64,000 nt of DNA, from positions 1-64,000 of the forward strand of contig FTLJ01000334.1 of assembly GCA_900155495.1 (NCBI GenBank), read 5' to 3'. A program made the translations under genes and the position numbers. This document shows positions 35,018-47,153 of this stretch, piece by piece; the first letter of the stretch is position 1; each line of letters opens with the position of its first letter. The notes under the pieces were generated by a model. The model ran no database searches, was not told the origin of the DNA, and worked only from the letters and a program-made list of their open reading frames with translations. This DNA comes from Porogramme epimiltina (lineage: Eukaryota > Basidiomycota > Agaricomycetes > Polyporales > Polyporaceae).

Positions 35018-38000
35018 ATGAGTGGACGGTCACTACACGCAAAAGCCATCCTCGGCGAGGAGCAATTTAGCCGCCTCTCACAGACGAAGGTCCTACTTGT
35101 TGGCGCGGGTGGAATTGGGTGTGAACTGCGTACGTCCTAGCTATTGCGATCTACATGAACATTTTATGGCCTGACTATGAATTCATGCCTGAATGGATGC
35201 TTTGAATGTCTATAGTAAAGAACATCGTTCTTACTGGCTTTGGCGATATCACACTACTCGACCTCGACACCATCGACCTATCCAACCTAAATCGCCAATT
35301 CTTGTTCAGGAAGAAAGATATCAAACAGAGCAAAGCCATGGTGCGTCCTCATTCTTGCTGCTACATCGCGGCCCTGAAATCCCTAAACCCACCCTCTGTG
35401 ATACTGCCCTGCGCTCCAGGTTGCGGCCAAGACTGCCTCTGCGTTCAACCCGAACGTCAAAATCACCCCCATACACGGCAACATCAAGGAGCCCCAGTTC
35501 GACGTATCATGGTTTCGCAGCTTTGACATCGTGCTGAATGCACTGGACAACCTCGGTGAGTGCTCGCCGTCTCCTGCTCGTCTGCCCCACCCCGCGTCCC
35601 TGGCCAGCACCGCCATCCTAGCGCCGCCCGCATCTATGGTATGGGAACGACAATGCCGTGGGTCTGGTCGGGGCTAAAGCGTATCAAGTTTACAGTCTCT
35701 GTATTCTCGGCGGTGCATGTCGTCTGTATGCGCGTTATGGCAATAAGAGGGATTTGACGCGTACTGTGTTACTCACCGAGCGCGCCGTTCCTCTTTACAA
35801 GCCAAAGATAGCCTAGCGCGCGCCCTCCGACCCGAAATAGTGTTCTCTTCGCGCAGCGGCCCGCACCGGGGTTCTCTGGTATCCGCCGACATGATTCAGC
35901 GCGTGCTAGAACCATTGCTGGGTCGAGGGCGCCTGTAAGGTATTCCGTGCTGGGCTCCCAACAGTCTTCTCTGGGCGCGCATGATGGAGAATCCGCGAAA
36001 TCTTCAACTCCAGAGCTAACTATCTGCCTACAGATGCGCGAAGACATGTGAACAAAATGTGCATGGCAGCCAATGTCCCTCTCGTAGAGTCTGGCACGGC
36101 TGGCTACTTGGGTCAAGTGCAACCCATCTTGAAGGTGCGTTCGCGTTTCGACCTCGTCGATCAAGACATTCACGACCCTTACCTTAGGATTCTGCCGAGT
36201 GTTTCGACTGCGTCCCAAAACCCACGCCAAAGACTTTCCCAGTGTGCACGATCAGGTCCACACCGTCACAGCCCATTCACTGCATCGTGTGGGCCAAAAG
36301 CTATTTGATTCCGTACGTTCACGTTTACTCCGCATATTGCATATGGCTCATCGGATTTCACTTTTAGACAACTCTTCGGAGAAGATGAGGACGGAGCAGA
36401 ACTTGACGAAGCCGAGAAGGCGGGAGAAAACGGTGCGTTGTAATACTCGTGTTTCCAATTTCACCGCCGCTCAAACTCTCTTACAGCCACGGAAATCGCT
36501 GCATTACGCAAAGAAGCACAGGCTTTCAAAGCCGTTCGCGCCGCGCTTCGGTCAGCTCCTGGGGATGCATCTTCGTCAGGCCCCAGTGCTGCGAAGCTCG
36601 TCTTCAACAAGGTGCGTGCGCGAATCCACCTAACGTCCCTTTGCGGGGGAGCCCCGGACCCTACTCTAACTTGGCTATCATTAGGTGTTCCATGCCGATA
36701 TCCTTAACCTTCTCTCCATGGCCGATATGTGGCGCACCCGTGAACCTCCCGTCCCCCTTGAATTTGACAAGATTTTGGAAGGCAGTTTCCCCCTTCTCCG
36801 GCCACAGCAGAACGGATTACCTGCAAACGGGAGCGCCACAAATGGGAGGTCGGGAGAGACGATGGGGACAGGAAGCGGGGAGGTGAAGGTGAATGGGACT
36901 GCGCCTATTTCGAATGGGAGCGGGTCAGGCCTCAAGGACCAGCGGGCACTGTCTTTGCAAGACAACCTTGACCTCTTCATCGCGAGGTGCGTGTGCTGCC
37001 CGAAGTATGTCAGCAGCGCACTCATCGCCATTTCTCTGACAGCACGGAGCGCTTGGCTGCTCGCCTCCGCGGTGGAGAGAACACCATTTCCTTCGACAAA
37101 GACGACGATGACACCCTCGACTTCGTCACAGCTGCTGCCAACCTCCGCTCTGCCGCGTACGGTATCCCCGGCAAGAGCCGATGGGAAGTCAAAGGCGAGC
37201 CTCGCGTTCTCTGCGCTCGCGCGCGCTCCGCTTGATGCACTTGCTGACGTTTCCCGCGTCCGCATCGCCCGCCCCCCAGAGATGGCCGGGAACATCATCC
37301 CCGCCATCGCGACGACGAACGCCATTATCGCGGGCCTCATCGTCCTGCAGGCGCTGCACCTCCTCCGGCGGGCGTACAGCGCGCTCCGGAACGTGCACGT
37401 GCAGTTCAAGCCATCCATGCCCCTCAGCGCGATCGCGATGTGCCCGCCGAACTCGTTCTGCGGCGTGTGCCGCGACACGTACACGGAGGTGCTGTGCGAC
37501 CCCGCGCGCGTGACGCTCCGCGAGGTCGTCGACGGGATCCTCGGCGGCGCCGACGTGGACGAGAAGCGCGAGGTGAGCGTGTACGAGGACAAGCGGGTGC
37601 TGAGCGACCCGGACTGGGACGACAACAACGACCGCACCCTGGAGAGCCTCAACGTCACCCGCGGCAAGTTCCTCTCCGTCGTGGACGAGGACGGCGAGTA
37701 CGCGACGATCCAAGTCGCGATCGGCGTCCTGCCGTGAGTCCATCCTTTTTTTTCGCCGCCTTGACCCCCCCCCCCCCGATGTCCGTGCTGACCGCATCCA
37801 ATGTAGACCCAACCACCCGTGCGACGCGCCCGCGCTCGTGCTGCCGTCGCCGCTGCCCCAGCCGGGGAAGAAGGAGAAGCCGCGCCCCGCGACGCCGACG
37901 CCCGCGCCACCGTCCGCGGCGAAGAAGCGGCCCGCGCCGGACGACGCCGGGCTCGAGGAGCCATCTGCGAAGCGGGCGAAGACGGGGACGCTGTTCTCGC

Positions 38001-38104
38001 CGAGCAAGAAGCGCAAGCTGGAGGAGGACGGGCTCATCGTGCTCGACGACGCGGACGAGAAGATCGAGGAGGACGTCGACCCGGACGTGATCGAGATCGA
38101 CTGA
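35018..38104 (+). CDS. uba2: SUMO-activating enzyme subunit 2 (664 aa)
   Basis: E1 subunit that forms the SUMO thioester with its partner AOS1 in the nucleus. Exons: 35018-35129, 35216-35340, 35420-35555, 36034-36134, 36188-36312, 36368-36432, 36487-36611, 36685-36986, 37043-37194, 37280-37733 and 37807-38104. It shows [20 protein letters not shown] (ATP fold), [17 protein letters not shown], zinc pairs CFDC and CGVC, the catalytic Cys178 in PVCTIRSTP, and [15 protein letters not shown]. The tail has a basic KKRK signal and an acidic-flanked LIVLDD that fits a SUMO-interacting motif. The intron after exon 9 starts with GC, not GT; phase and family sequence (RWEVK/EMAGN) require it. Intron 3 is 478 nt, while the others are 53-86 nt. 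Length is normal. Confidence 0.95.
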
Positions 38105-39514
38105 GGTCGGGTAGAAGATGCGTGGAGTGTTGTGTTCGAGAGGCTTAGAATGTGCTCAGAGTCCAGCGTGTGGAGAAGCATTGTAGTTGACATCGCTAGA
38201 GCTTTTGGAGGCCCGTGTTCTTTCTTGCGTTTTGCTGGTCGTATATTTTTATCTCGCTCTCGTCGTAGTACTTTACAGCTCGTGCTCAATGTCGCATATG
38301 AATATTGTATGATCATCATCTATCCCTCTTCTGGAGCACCGGAATGCACCCCATTCTGTCTGTAAAACAATCCTCCTGAGGAGAGGAGCTTGAGGTACGA
38401 CGGAACAAGCTCAAGGTCATACATAAGTCACAACGCTATCTTGCTCAATGCCTTGATCCCATGTCTTGGTGACTGGGTCAACTGGGTCAATATACGTCCT
38501 TCGTGAAAAGTAGCGGCGACCAAGTGAATTACATCTTACCTATTAGACTAGTACTAGGCAACATGCCTCCCCAAGCTTTGCTCTCCTGAGGGACCTGCCC
38601 TTAAGTCACTTATGTAATTTCCGGGAATCCCCGAAATGCGGGTGCCACCGCCGCACACACCGATTTCGAAAGCTCAGCATGTTGCTCCACCGCCCCGTTG
38701 CACATCCATTCAATCGAATTCCCCTCCAGATTCCAGACGAGTTGCTATTTCCCGTCTGATACGCTCGCCGTCGATCTGTTACGCCTAAATTGTGAGTAAA
38801 GCTCGCCCTCACGTTATCTCACCGCTTCACCTTGTCTACATAGTCCAAACGCGTGATACGTACAAACGGTGTAACATGGCCTGCAGCGTGGACGGTCCTC
38901 AGCACAACAACCACAACATGACAGGCAAGATTATATTGCGGTGGACTGCTTTATGCAATCCACCTGCGCCGCGAAAGTTGATGTACTACGTGCGCTCAAA
39001 TCGGACACCCCTCTCCGCATGTGCCCGAGCGTGTACCCATAGCCCTCGTGGGCCGCGCCCTCTCCGAGTGGCTGTCTTACCCGCCCTTGCCGTGCCCTGT
39101 GACAGCACTGCATTGAATCAGCATTAGCATTGCCGTGCATCCATCAATTCCCACCCAGAGGTTTATCTGTCTAATAAGCACCGCCACCCGCCTCGTCTAC
39201 GCCCCGAGGCCAAGAAGCCTCTCGCTAGGCAAAGCTAGCTGTCGTACATTGGTGAGCAACACATAGAGCTGCTGAAAGCGGGGCTCACGGTCGCCGTCGC
39301 CTGACCGAGCGTTAGGTTGTTCGGGAGATGTGACTCTCGGCCTTGCTCTCTTATATCTCTCAACCTCGCTCCTGGAAAACCACAACAACTTCACCCCTGC
39401 TATTCTCCTGAGTACCTTGCTCTGCTGGCAGCGCCTCTTCTCGCATTCTTACATCTAACGATTTTCACCACGGCGTCCCTAACCCCTCTTCGACGTCCCC
39501 TTCTATCTCCCATC
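38105..39514. other. Intergenic between UBA2 and membrane protein gene
   Basis: 3' flank of UBA2 and promoter of the next gene. Short frames without recognisable content. Nothing else seen. Confidence 0.5.
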
Positions 39515-41194
39515 ATGAGCAAACCACCCTCGTACCAAATGTCTCAGATGCAAGGTAAGCAAAATCTGGCCCCAAAAATGCGAACATGCAGTCAACTCAT
39601 ATCCACGACCGTGTAGAATCCAGTAGGCCCATGACATACAGGGTAGTTGGTCGCGTGTACCGGAGCAGCCTCCGTCCAGTAATCGTCTTCAGTGAGGGCA
39701 TCCATCGTGTGTTTATCACTACCCCTAGTTGACAAGAATCCTACCCAGTCAGTCTTATCAGCGCGATATACGCGCTTGTCCTGTACGTTTCCTTCGTTGT
39801 GTATCACATTGTACCTTTCGACATTTCGCTCATGTTCTCCGTATCACAGGGCCGTGAGTGTTATTGCCAATGCAATTCTCTGGTCTTGTGGGATACCATC
39901 TCATCGCATTCACCAATAATCTAGATACCGTCTTTCCAATACATCAATCGCGATAGGGACCGTAAGTTGATCTTCTGCGCTACGCATAAGTCGGAGACCT
40001 CATAAACCTCTCACCTCAGACAACATGTCCAAGTTCGTTGCCTTTGACATCGTTGTGGGCACAATATACCTGGTTGCTGGCGTTATCGAGATATTCGGGA
40101 TAGTCTCTGCCGTCACCGTGCGTCTTCACTTATCGTCTTTCTGATTATCCTCATAACTCTTCGTTCAAAAGCAACGGTTAGCTCTCGTTCGGGTATATGC
40201 TTTCCTTTCGTTAGTTGCAGCTATCACAATGGTTGGCGGTGCAATTTTCCGCATTGTCACACATTTCGTGTACAAGGTACGTTCGAGAATGGAATTTAAT
40301 CAAAGATCAAGCTCTTAAGACCGTGTTTCAGAACGCTCTCATCGAAGAATGTATAACATATGTGCTGAAAGATGGTGTTGTCTACGTAAGTACATGGCTA
40401 AATCCACAATATTCGAAGCCTCACTTTGGGAAGCGTTTTGGAATTTATGGGCCCCGCGTCCGAAGCCAGCTCGACCCGGCTCAAGCTGCAGAATGTACGC
40501 CTTTTGGTCTCTCCCACACTCCGCTTCTTTTTATCGCTGACGCCATATTCAGTCTGCAGAGCCGCATGGAGCCGGGACTCTACAGACGAGATTCTGTATC
40601 TCGTCTTCGAGCTCTGTAAGGCCATCGTCCCCTTCGCATCGTCTCAGCTAACGCCTGCTTTCACAACACCCAGTCTTCATGGCATTCTTCACGTTCCTCA
40701 CGTTCGCATACTACCACCAGCTCCGGGAAGCATACACTTCTATCCGGACCACATTCGTCGCCAGCACCACCGCCATCCCCGACGCGTACAACCGCCCGTA
40801 CGACTCTGAGGGCTACGTGCCATTCACACCTCGCTCTCAAGAGAAATACGACGCGCCGCCCGGCCCTCCACCCTCTGACAGCTCGCGCATGAGCATGAAC
40901 GCAGGCATGTCCGCGAACGCAGGTAGCATGATGGGCGGCGGAATGGGCGGCAGCATGCCCGCTAACATGGCGTCCAGGATGATGGGCCCACCTGGTCCTA
41001 GCGGAGCGGACGGTGCGCGCATGGGCGCGAAGGCCGACACGATCGCGATGGGCGGGCTGGGGCGGCGCGACAGCGCAATGTCAACGTACTCCATGCGCGC
41101 CGCGCCCCCCGGCCCGTCGATGTCGGACACTGCGCGCATGGGCTTCAGCGACCCGTTCGCAGACTTTGACCGCGACTCGTCTAGGATGCGCTGA
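39515..41194 (+). CDS. Multi-pass membrane protein with Met/Gly-rich tail
   Basis: Agaricomycete membrane protein of unknown role. Firm exons: 39515-39554 (MSKPPSYQMSQMQ), 40020-40117, 40172-40276, 40332-40385, 40434-40494, 40553-40615 and 40674-41194, with agreeing phases from 40020 on. They encode helices around VAFDIVVGTIYLVAGVIEIF, VRVYAFLSLVAAITMVGGAI and LYLVFELFFMAFFTFLTFAY, with a Cys-containing loop (CRAAWSRDS) between the last two. The cytosolic tail of about 150 residues is rich in Met, Gly, Pro and Ser. Between 39555 and 40019 one or two exons are missing from my model; a small exon 39925-39961 (PSFQYINRDRD) fits in phase. A first pair of helices should lie there. Total near 330-370 aa. 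Not identified further. Confidence 0.65.
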
Positions 41195-41791
41195 TGTATT
41201 TCGCGGTAGTCTTGGAGCGTGGCGCGCAGGTAATGGACACGAGGGGAGAAGAGGTTCGGACTTGGATATCATATCTATTCGTATACGGTATATACTATGG
41301 AGCGTTGCTATTCTATTTACAGATGGATGCTACATCGGTTGAGGCAGCCTATAGTACGTGGAATGAGGAGATGGAGTGACTGTCCTATTCGATAGTGCGA
41401 TGTAGCAACGATGACGAGATGATAATGATGATAGAACACATTGAGAATTGAACGAACATGAGGAGAGTGTGAGATGATAGCGATACAGAGTAGCGGGGGA
41501 CAGCGAGCGGTACAGGGCAGTAAAAACAACAAACGATACACAGCGAAGCTTGCATGACACCATGGTAAATGGTGTGGCCGGGCGTGCAGACGGGGCCGTT
41601 GAGAGCACTGTACTCGGTGGTACTAGGCACTCCGCTTCGGGTCATCGTAAGCTCGCGCACGAAATTGCCGTAGGGCGGGGGTGCGGGGCGGGGCAATTGG
41701 AGCGCCTTTGGGGGAGGGCTATACGACAGAGTGGCTTTGGGAGCGAGTGAAACCAGAGCGATGGTTATAACGCACAACAACGGCGAGCTCT
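41195..41791. other. Convergent 3' intergenic
   Basis: Lies between the 3' ends of the membrane protein gene (+) and the zinc-finger gene (-). Some small frames on the minus strand are not supported. Nothing else seen. Confidence 0.5.
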
Positions 41792-43563
41792 TCAACTCTC
41801 GCCCCGTGCTGCGGCGGCGGCAGCCGCTGCCGCTGCTGCCTTCTTCTCCCGTTCTGCGTGGGTTTTCAGAAACGGCATAGTTTGACGATGGAGAGGATGC
41901 ACTTACCGATCTTGCAGTCCTTTCTCAGATGTTTGCCTGGTAGGTCCGAGCGCCCAAAAGTACTCGGACAACCCAATCCGCTGTTTGGGCAGCGGTACCT
42001 GTGTCCCATGTGGACATCTAGGTGTCTGTTCATCCCAGTGTTTTTCGGGAGCGGTTCTGGGCATCCTGCCCATGGGCAGATGCCTGGTCGTGTCGCACCC
42101 GGTGCGACGTGCTGCTTACTGTTCTCCCCGTAGCCCGATTCACCCCCTGTTACCTGGGGACCTCTTAAGGTCTGGTCCCTCATTATATCCTGGATTGCCT
42201 CCCGCCGTTCCTTGGCTGTGGCGTTTGGGTCAGCGAGACATAAATGGTCCCGGTAATGCTGACGGGCGTATTGTAGTTCGCTAGGGCGGAGTATAACGCG
42301 GCAGGCCTCCACCCCGCATCTCCGGGTCTCCCCGAACGCCAGAGAGCAGACATCTAGTTTGGTCTCAGAACGTACAGCAGGTTGCTCCCCTAAAGAAGGT
42401 TTGCTTTTCTTCCCTCGTCCTTAATATCGAAATCACTTCAGTGCACCCACATATATGTACATTGTCACATACCTTTTCCTTTAGTCGTGGTAGTACCCTT
42501 GGGGGTCCGCGCCTTCTTCGCCTTCTTCGCTACACGCGGTTTCTTGGGGGGTACCCGGTCCTCAGAGCGTTCATCCTCCGAGTCCGAGTGCTCTGCGGGA
42601 CGTTTGCGAGGGGGCACTAAAACTCAGTGAGTACCAAACTAGAGAAAATGGGTCCAAATGACTTACGATTTCCAATGCGCGTCGACCGACGCAACACAGG
42701 TCCACCGGAATCAGGCGGATCCATATACATGGACATACAATGGACTTCTGTGCCCATTGCAAACTCCATCTGCGCCTGGTAATCAAGCGTGATGAGAGGA
42801 ATGTTGGTGGGGATTCTGAGGAGAGAAGAACACATGTATCGCCGTACCTCGTCGCGTGGATCCCGGACACTCTCTTCCTCTTGACTCTCATCTGATTTGG
42901 ACTCTGAGGAGCCAAATTCCCAACCCACTTCTCCTTGTTCGGATTCTTCATGTTCTGCTCGTCCGTGTCACGAGAGGCTGGGCAACGGCAATGTGAAAAA
43001 AACGCACCCCTCGCCGGCCCCTTAGGTCCCTCCAACCACCCCGGTGCTTCTTCTTCCTGATCGCTCTCGGACTCGGATGTCTCGGACTCCGAAGTCTCGG
43101 ACTCCGAAGTCTCGCCCTCGGAAATCTCGCCCTCGGAGGTCTCGCACTCGCAAGTCTCGCCCTCGCAAGTCTCGCACTCGCAAATCTCATACTCGGAGGT
43201 CCCGGACTGGAAGATCTCGCACATACCTTGAGCGCGGGAAGTACATCGTCAGTCGTGAAGCCACGTAATCTACTGGAGAGAGCACATACGACTGTCATCG
43301 CCCGCCCATTCGTTGCCGTCGGGTTCCGTTTCCGTGTCCACGGAGTTGGGCTTAGCCATGTAGACTATTCAATCGCACGTCGTCAATAGGGGCATTATGG
43401 CAAGACGAATAAACGCACCTATCAAGCCCGGGAAATCCAACATAGAATCTTCGTTTAATTGTTCTATATCCTCCAATATCTTCTCCGTTTCAAGCTTGAC
43501 CCCCAGTTCTCCACCCTCGCCATCCGACTTTAGGTGTGGTGAGTATAAGGATAGGGAGGCCAT
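41792..43563 (-). CDS. Zinc-finger protein with acidic repeat (about 480 aa)
   Basis: Likely nuclear protein of unknown target. Exons in order: 43563-43419, 43364-43293, 43226-43008, 42954-42667, 42616-42473, 42419-41907 and 41853-41792; phases agree throughout. After an N-terminal acidic part, exon 3 encodes an imperfect five-to-six residue repeat of the type SEGET/SESET/CECET, strongly acidic. A region with RRSTRIGN and a basic stretch (PPKKPRVAKKAKKARTPKG) looks like a nuclear signal. Near the C-terminus are two finger-like units: CPWAGCPEPLPKNTGMNRHL with a following His, and CPNSGLGCPSTFGRSDLPGK with a following His and Cys. The last exon adds a run of ten Ala. The donor of intron 2 (GTCGTA) is weak. 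The start is the first Met in frame, but an earlier exon is possible. Confidence 0.7.
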
Positions 43564-43639
43564 GGTACCAGCGGGAGACTCACGAAAGGTGATAGGTTTG
43601 TTGCACACACAAATGGAGTGTCCATCGTGTTTGCTGGTA

Positions 43640-43800
43640 GAAAATCCGGAGGTGTGGGAGGTGGGTGGAAGGTAGAGGGTAGAAGGAAGAGGGTGGAAGG
43701 AAGAGGGTGGAAGGTAAAGTGTGGAAGGCAGGGTGTGGGCGGTACAAGGTACAAGGTGGGTGGTGGGTGGTGGGAGGAGTGGAGAGGAAAGACAGTGGAG
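43640..43800. repeat. Polypurine minisatellite upstream of the zinc-finger gene
   Basis: The plus strand is almost all purine, with repeated GGGTGGAAGGAAGA-like and GGTGGGTGGT-like units. It sits within 240 nt upstream of the minus-strand zinc-finger start. Such tracts can form unusual structures and act in promoters, but that is not shown here. Confidence 0.75.
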
Positions 43801-44054
43801 GTCGAATTCCGCGCGTCGCGACCGTATTTGAACCATCGCGGAGGCGCCGAGGCGGACGGTACACCCTCAACAATCAACGCGGGGTAACGTGAGCGGACGC
43901 GTCGACGTGTTCAACACAGCTCGCATGAATAACTCTCCCTGTTGCACAATGGCCTTTCAGAACATTGGTCGATTCGGCAAGACGTTTGGAGAACGCGTGC
44001 TCACCTGGATGTCTCCCCCCCACGTCGGCGGCCCCACCTCCTCATACGAGTGAC

Positions 44055-44378
44055 CTAGGTCAATGCCTTCACGCACTGGCATTCACGAGCGTCCCCAGTA
44101 CCTACTAGACACGGAACGACATAGATCGCCTTCGATGTCCTGCATTCAACAACGCCGAGAGTGGTGAGTAGGCTGTTGAGTGTCTGAATGGCGTCGCCCG
44201 AATCCTGAACTAGAATTAGCGGCCACATGGTGAGCGAGTGACCTTCCATACCAGCCCAGTACTGTATAGTCATGAGTGAGAGAGCACACACACACACCTT
44301 AATCCGTCGTATAGTCCTGCCACCTCGCGAGGGTCCTCCATTGCGCGAGTCCACTTCGACACCCAACCACCGGCTCAA
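44055..44378 (-). CDS. Weak hypothetical ORF
   Basis: Reads MSRWLGVEVDSRNGGPSRGG at the start and later YWAGMEGHSLTMWPLILVQD, with protein-like composition. A 36 nt stretch starting GTGTGTGTG and ending ACAG could be a small in-frame intron between them. No partner exons or family recognised, and the first codon is TTG. It may be a fragment of an older gene. Confidence 0.25.
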   Translation of the reverse strand: MSRWLGVEVDSRNGGPSRGGRTIRRIKVCVCALSLMTIQYWAGMEGHSLTMWPLILVQDSGDAIQTLNSLLTTLGVVECRTSKAIYVVPCLVGTGDARECQCVKALT

Positions 44379-45503
44379 CCTCGCTCCCCAGGAAGAACCT
44401 CATGTCACAGCCTCTCTTTCGCGTGTCTACTTCGTTCAGACGCAGGGCTGAGCATGTCTCAGCACGTATTAGGAGGCCCTAAAGATTCTTACTCTGCCCC
44501 TGGAGGACACCCTGATTAAACCTCCACGAAGCGAAACAACGCCTACGGCCGTCGGAGCCCCACTTTCGTTTTGCTCGCATATAGAAGCTGATTAATTCTT
44601 AGCAGACACACAAGTGAACGCGTATTGTCGCCCAGCGAGCCTTATACTCTCGCTGAGGGACAACACCCGCCTTTCGGAGTATCTCGTGTTCACATAGGCG
44701 CCGGCCGGGTCGCTTCACTGGGGACGCCTAGCCGCCCACCAGCTCATCCTTTCCTCTCGCCATCGTGGACCATCGGCGCGCACGCAACACTGCTCGGTGC
44801 GCTCTGGGGTTAGCCCACGGCTCGGAAAGACGCGATATGGGGTTGGATTCCCCACTGCAGCAGCATAGCTACAGGGGCCGTAGCTCTGTGGGGCGAGCAG
44901 CCATGGTACGGGGGCAGGGTGGGCCGCAGATACCTGTACCAACGAAGGTGAGCAATCTTCGCCCGTACCAGAAGGGATAGATGGAAGGAGAGAGGAGCAG
45001 AGAAGTCCTACATGTGTCTAAGGGTGCGTCTGTGCGCGTGTAGTCGTGAAAGGCTGCAGTGCATTGAACTCTGCACCGAGTGCTCGAAACTCAATGCTCG
45101 AAATCTTGAGTACTTGCGTTGTGCGAATGCGCGGGCTGTCCAGCAGTGCGGATGTGTGTTGAAGAGAAGGTTCAACGTGAACCACCAGCGCGAATCTGTC
45201 ACCCAATATGCGCTCTTGTGTGGTGGGAACCCGTCCATGCCTCAATATTTTTCAATTAAATTCGCGTGATCATGTCTTGTCTCTTCTCCATCGCCCCTAT
45301 ACTTTCACCCACTCGACGCTAAAGCGGACGCTCCCTTTTTCGTAGGGCGTGGCTCCATATTACTCTTTCGTACACCCTCATACAACGCATCAGCCCTCAA
45401 CAGTGTACCCAGCAACTCGCATCTCCCATCGTCTGCATCCATACATCTCATAGGCTATAATTCGCGAGTCATCCACACATCCCCGACCTCCAGTGCCCCC
45501 AAC
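44379..45503. other. Intergenic
   Basis: No supported gene. A stretch near 44.83-44.90 kb has some hairpin potential but does not fold as a tRNA by eye. TATAAT at 45453 could serve the next small gene. Confidence 0.4.
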
Positions 45504-45874
45504 ATGGACGGCCTCGTATTCAATGACCCTCGCTCTTCGCTTGAGGAAGCTTTGCAAGATACGGACCTCGCAGCCCGCCCACCGCCAGCAGCGAACCTGG
45601 CGTGTTCGGTTGGGCTGGTCCTTGCGCAAACGGAGTCCTACCACCCCGACGTGGCACACTCTGCTCGGAACCATGCTTTACAGGTGCGTCGTGACTAGTT
45701 CCGGTTCCCCCGTAGTTGCCACCCCTACGTCTCTGCGGTATTATACTTGGCGTTTTGTGCAATATATCTATGAAGATTTCCTATACTCGGATGCCCCACA
45801 CAATCCCTGAGATAGACCTCGGCTTGCATTGCGCAAAACTTCGCAGAATAATCGCACACGCGAACAGAGGATAG
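45504..45874 (+). CDS. Small hypothetical protein (about 92 aa)
   Basis: Exon 45504-45683 begins MDGLVFNDPRSSLEEALQDT and runs 60 codons to a good donor (CAG/GTGCGT). An exon at 45776-45874 (starting ISYTRMPHTIPEIDLGLHCA) continues in frame to a stop. An alternative acceptor at 45715, also in frame, would leave only a 32 nt intron. A TATAAT lies 51 nt before the ATG. No signal peptide, helix or family recognised. The open exon with a proper donor favours a real gene, but the evidence is thin. Confidence 0.35.
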
Positions 45875-46277
45875 TCGCACCGCGCTGACCACCTGCGAGG
45901 GTGAGATGGCCTTTCCTTCAGGCGGATTGTCGTTCGCGACAGACGAAGGGCAGCACCGAGGCACACGCATCAACGTCGTTTGCATCCTATCCCATTCCAT
46001 GTACGCGAGCCGTCCACACAAGAAAGAGCACCTAAACTACACCACCGGCAGCCCTTGCCGGAAGGACGGCCGGCCTCAGAAGACGGAAGATGAATAAAGA
46101 TGGGGGAAGAAAAGGGGGGGAGGGGAGGGGGGGATGCAAGAAAGCGTACATCTCCATGGTCATCGTCAGCCAGCCAGTCGCGTCCCTTTCCTCTTGCACC
46201 TCGCAAGACTACACCCACACATAGAAAAGCCGAGGGACAGGGAGCGTCGGGGACCCAGCGTGAGGGGCAGCGGGCAT
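45875..46277. other. Intergenic
   Basis: Between a weak small gene and the MARVEL-like gene's 3' end. G-rich near 46.1 kb. A minus-strand open frame covers part of it without recognisable content. Confidence 0.4.
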
Positions 46278-47153
46278 TTAGAACTTCTCGAACGCGGAGT
46301 GCCCGCGGGGCGCGAAGTAGTCGGTGACCGTCTGGCGCGCGAACTCGTTCCGCGGGGGGTCGCGGGGGACGTAGCGCGAGAGGGGGCCCTGCCAGACCTG
46401 GTGGCGGCCGCGGCGGTGTTCGGTGATGGCGTAGCGGAGAGTGAACGTCGCGGTGAGGAAGACTAGACGTACCGCGCGTCAGGGGAGGAGGGTGAGGTGG
46501 AAAAGACGGGGTGGTCAGATGGGTGAGGGTGGAAAGGTGCAGAGAGTAAACGTACTGGCGACAAACTCGATCCAGGCGAACGCCTTGAGGGCCTGCACAT
46601 CCACGCACCAGGAGCGCATCTCCGCGTACTCGTCCGGGATGGCGCCGCAGTTCATGGGGACATGGCGCCAGCGTGCCGTGGAGAACGAGTTGAAGGCTGG
46701 TCGCGCACAGGGGTCAGATGGGATTGGGACAGATAAAGTACGAAGAAGCGTACCGAGCCAGAAGATGCTGAGGACGTAGAGGAGGCCAACCTCGATGGCA
46801 GGGCGGGCAGTGGGTATATTCTGGAAGGTCAAGTCGAGGGCGAAGCTAGAACGAGTGCCATGTCAGATCAAAGGTCGTCCAAATAGAAGATAGGGAACAT
46901 ACGTGAGGACGAGGATGGTAAGAGTGGCGACAGCAAGGCCAAGAGGGAAGAGGTCCGCATAGACTGTAAGTTATCCGTCGTTAGTAGTAGTCCATGCATA
47001 GGCACATATCCTCCATCGCGACTTGGCAGGAGGGGGGTTGTAGCATAAAGCATGGTACTCACAGTAGAACTCTTGGAAAATGTTGACGCGCGCGGCGAAC
47101 GCGAGGGTGAAGATGTTGAGCACGATCAGGAGGACTTGATGATCGTCATCCAT
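46278..47153 (-). CDS. Small four-helix membrane protein, MARVEL-like (189 aa)
   Basis: Exons in order: 47153-47063, 46963-46903, 46845-46754, 46696-46556 and 46462-46278, all GT-AG with agreeing phases. Helices: VLLIVLNIFTLAFAARVNIF, the stretch FPLGLAVATLTILVLTFALD, AIEVGLLYVLSIFWL, and KAFAWIEFVASIFLTATFTL. A loop with two Cys (MNCGAIPDEYAEMRSWCVDV) sits between helices 3 and 4. A basic then Pro/Arg-rich tail ends in FEKF. The pattern (four helices, charged loop, short cytosolic tail) is that of small MARVEL-type proteins frequent in Agaricomycetes. Role unknown. Confidence 0.78.

Noticed and set aside
44800..44900. tRNA-like stretch
   Set aside because: Lacks a proper T-arm and acceptor pairing when folded by eye.
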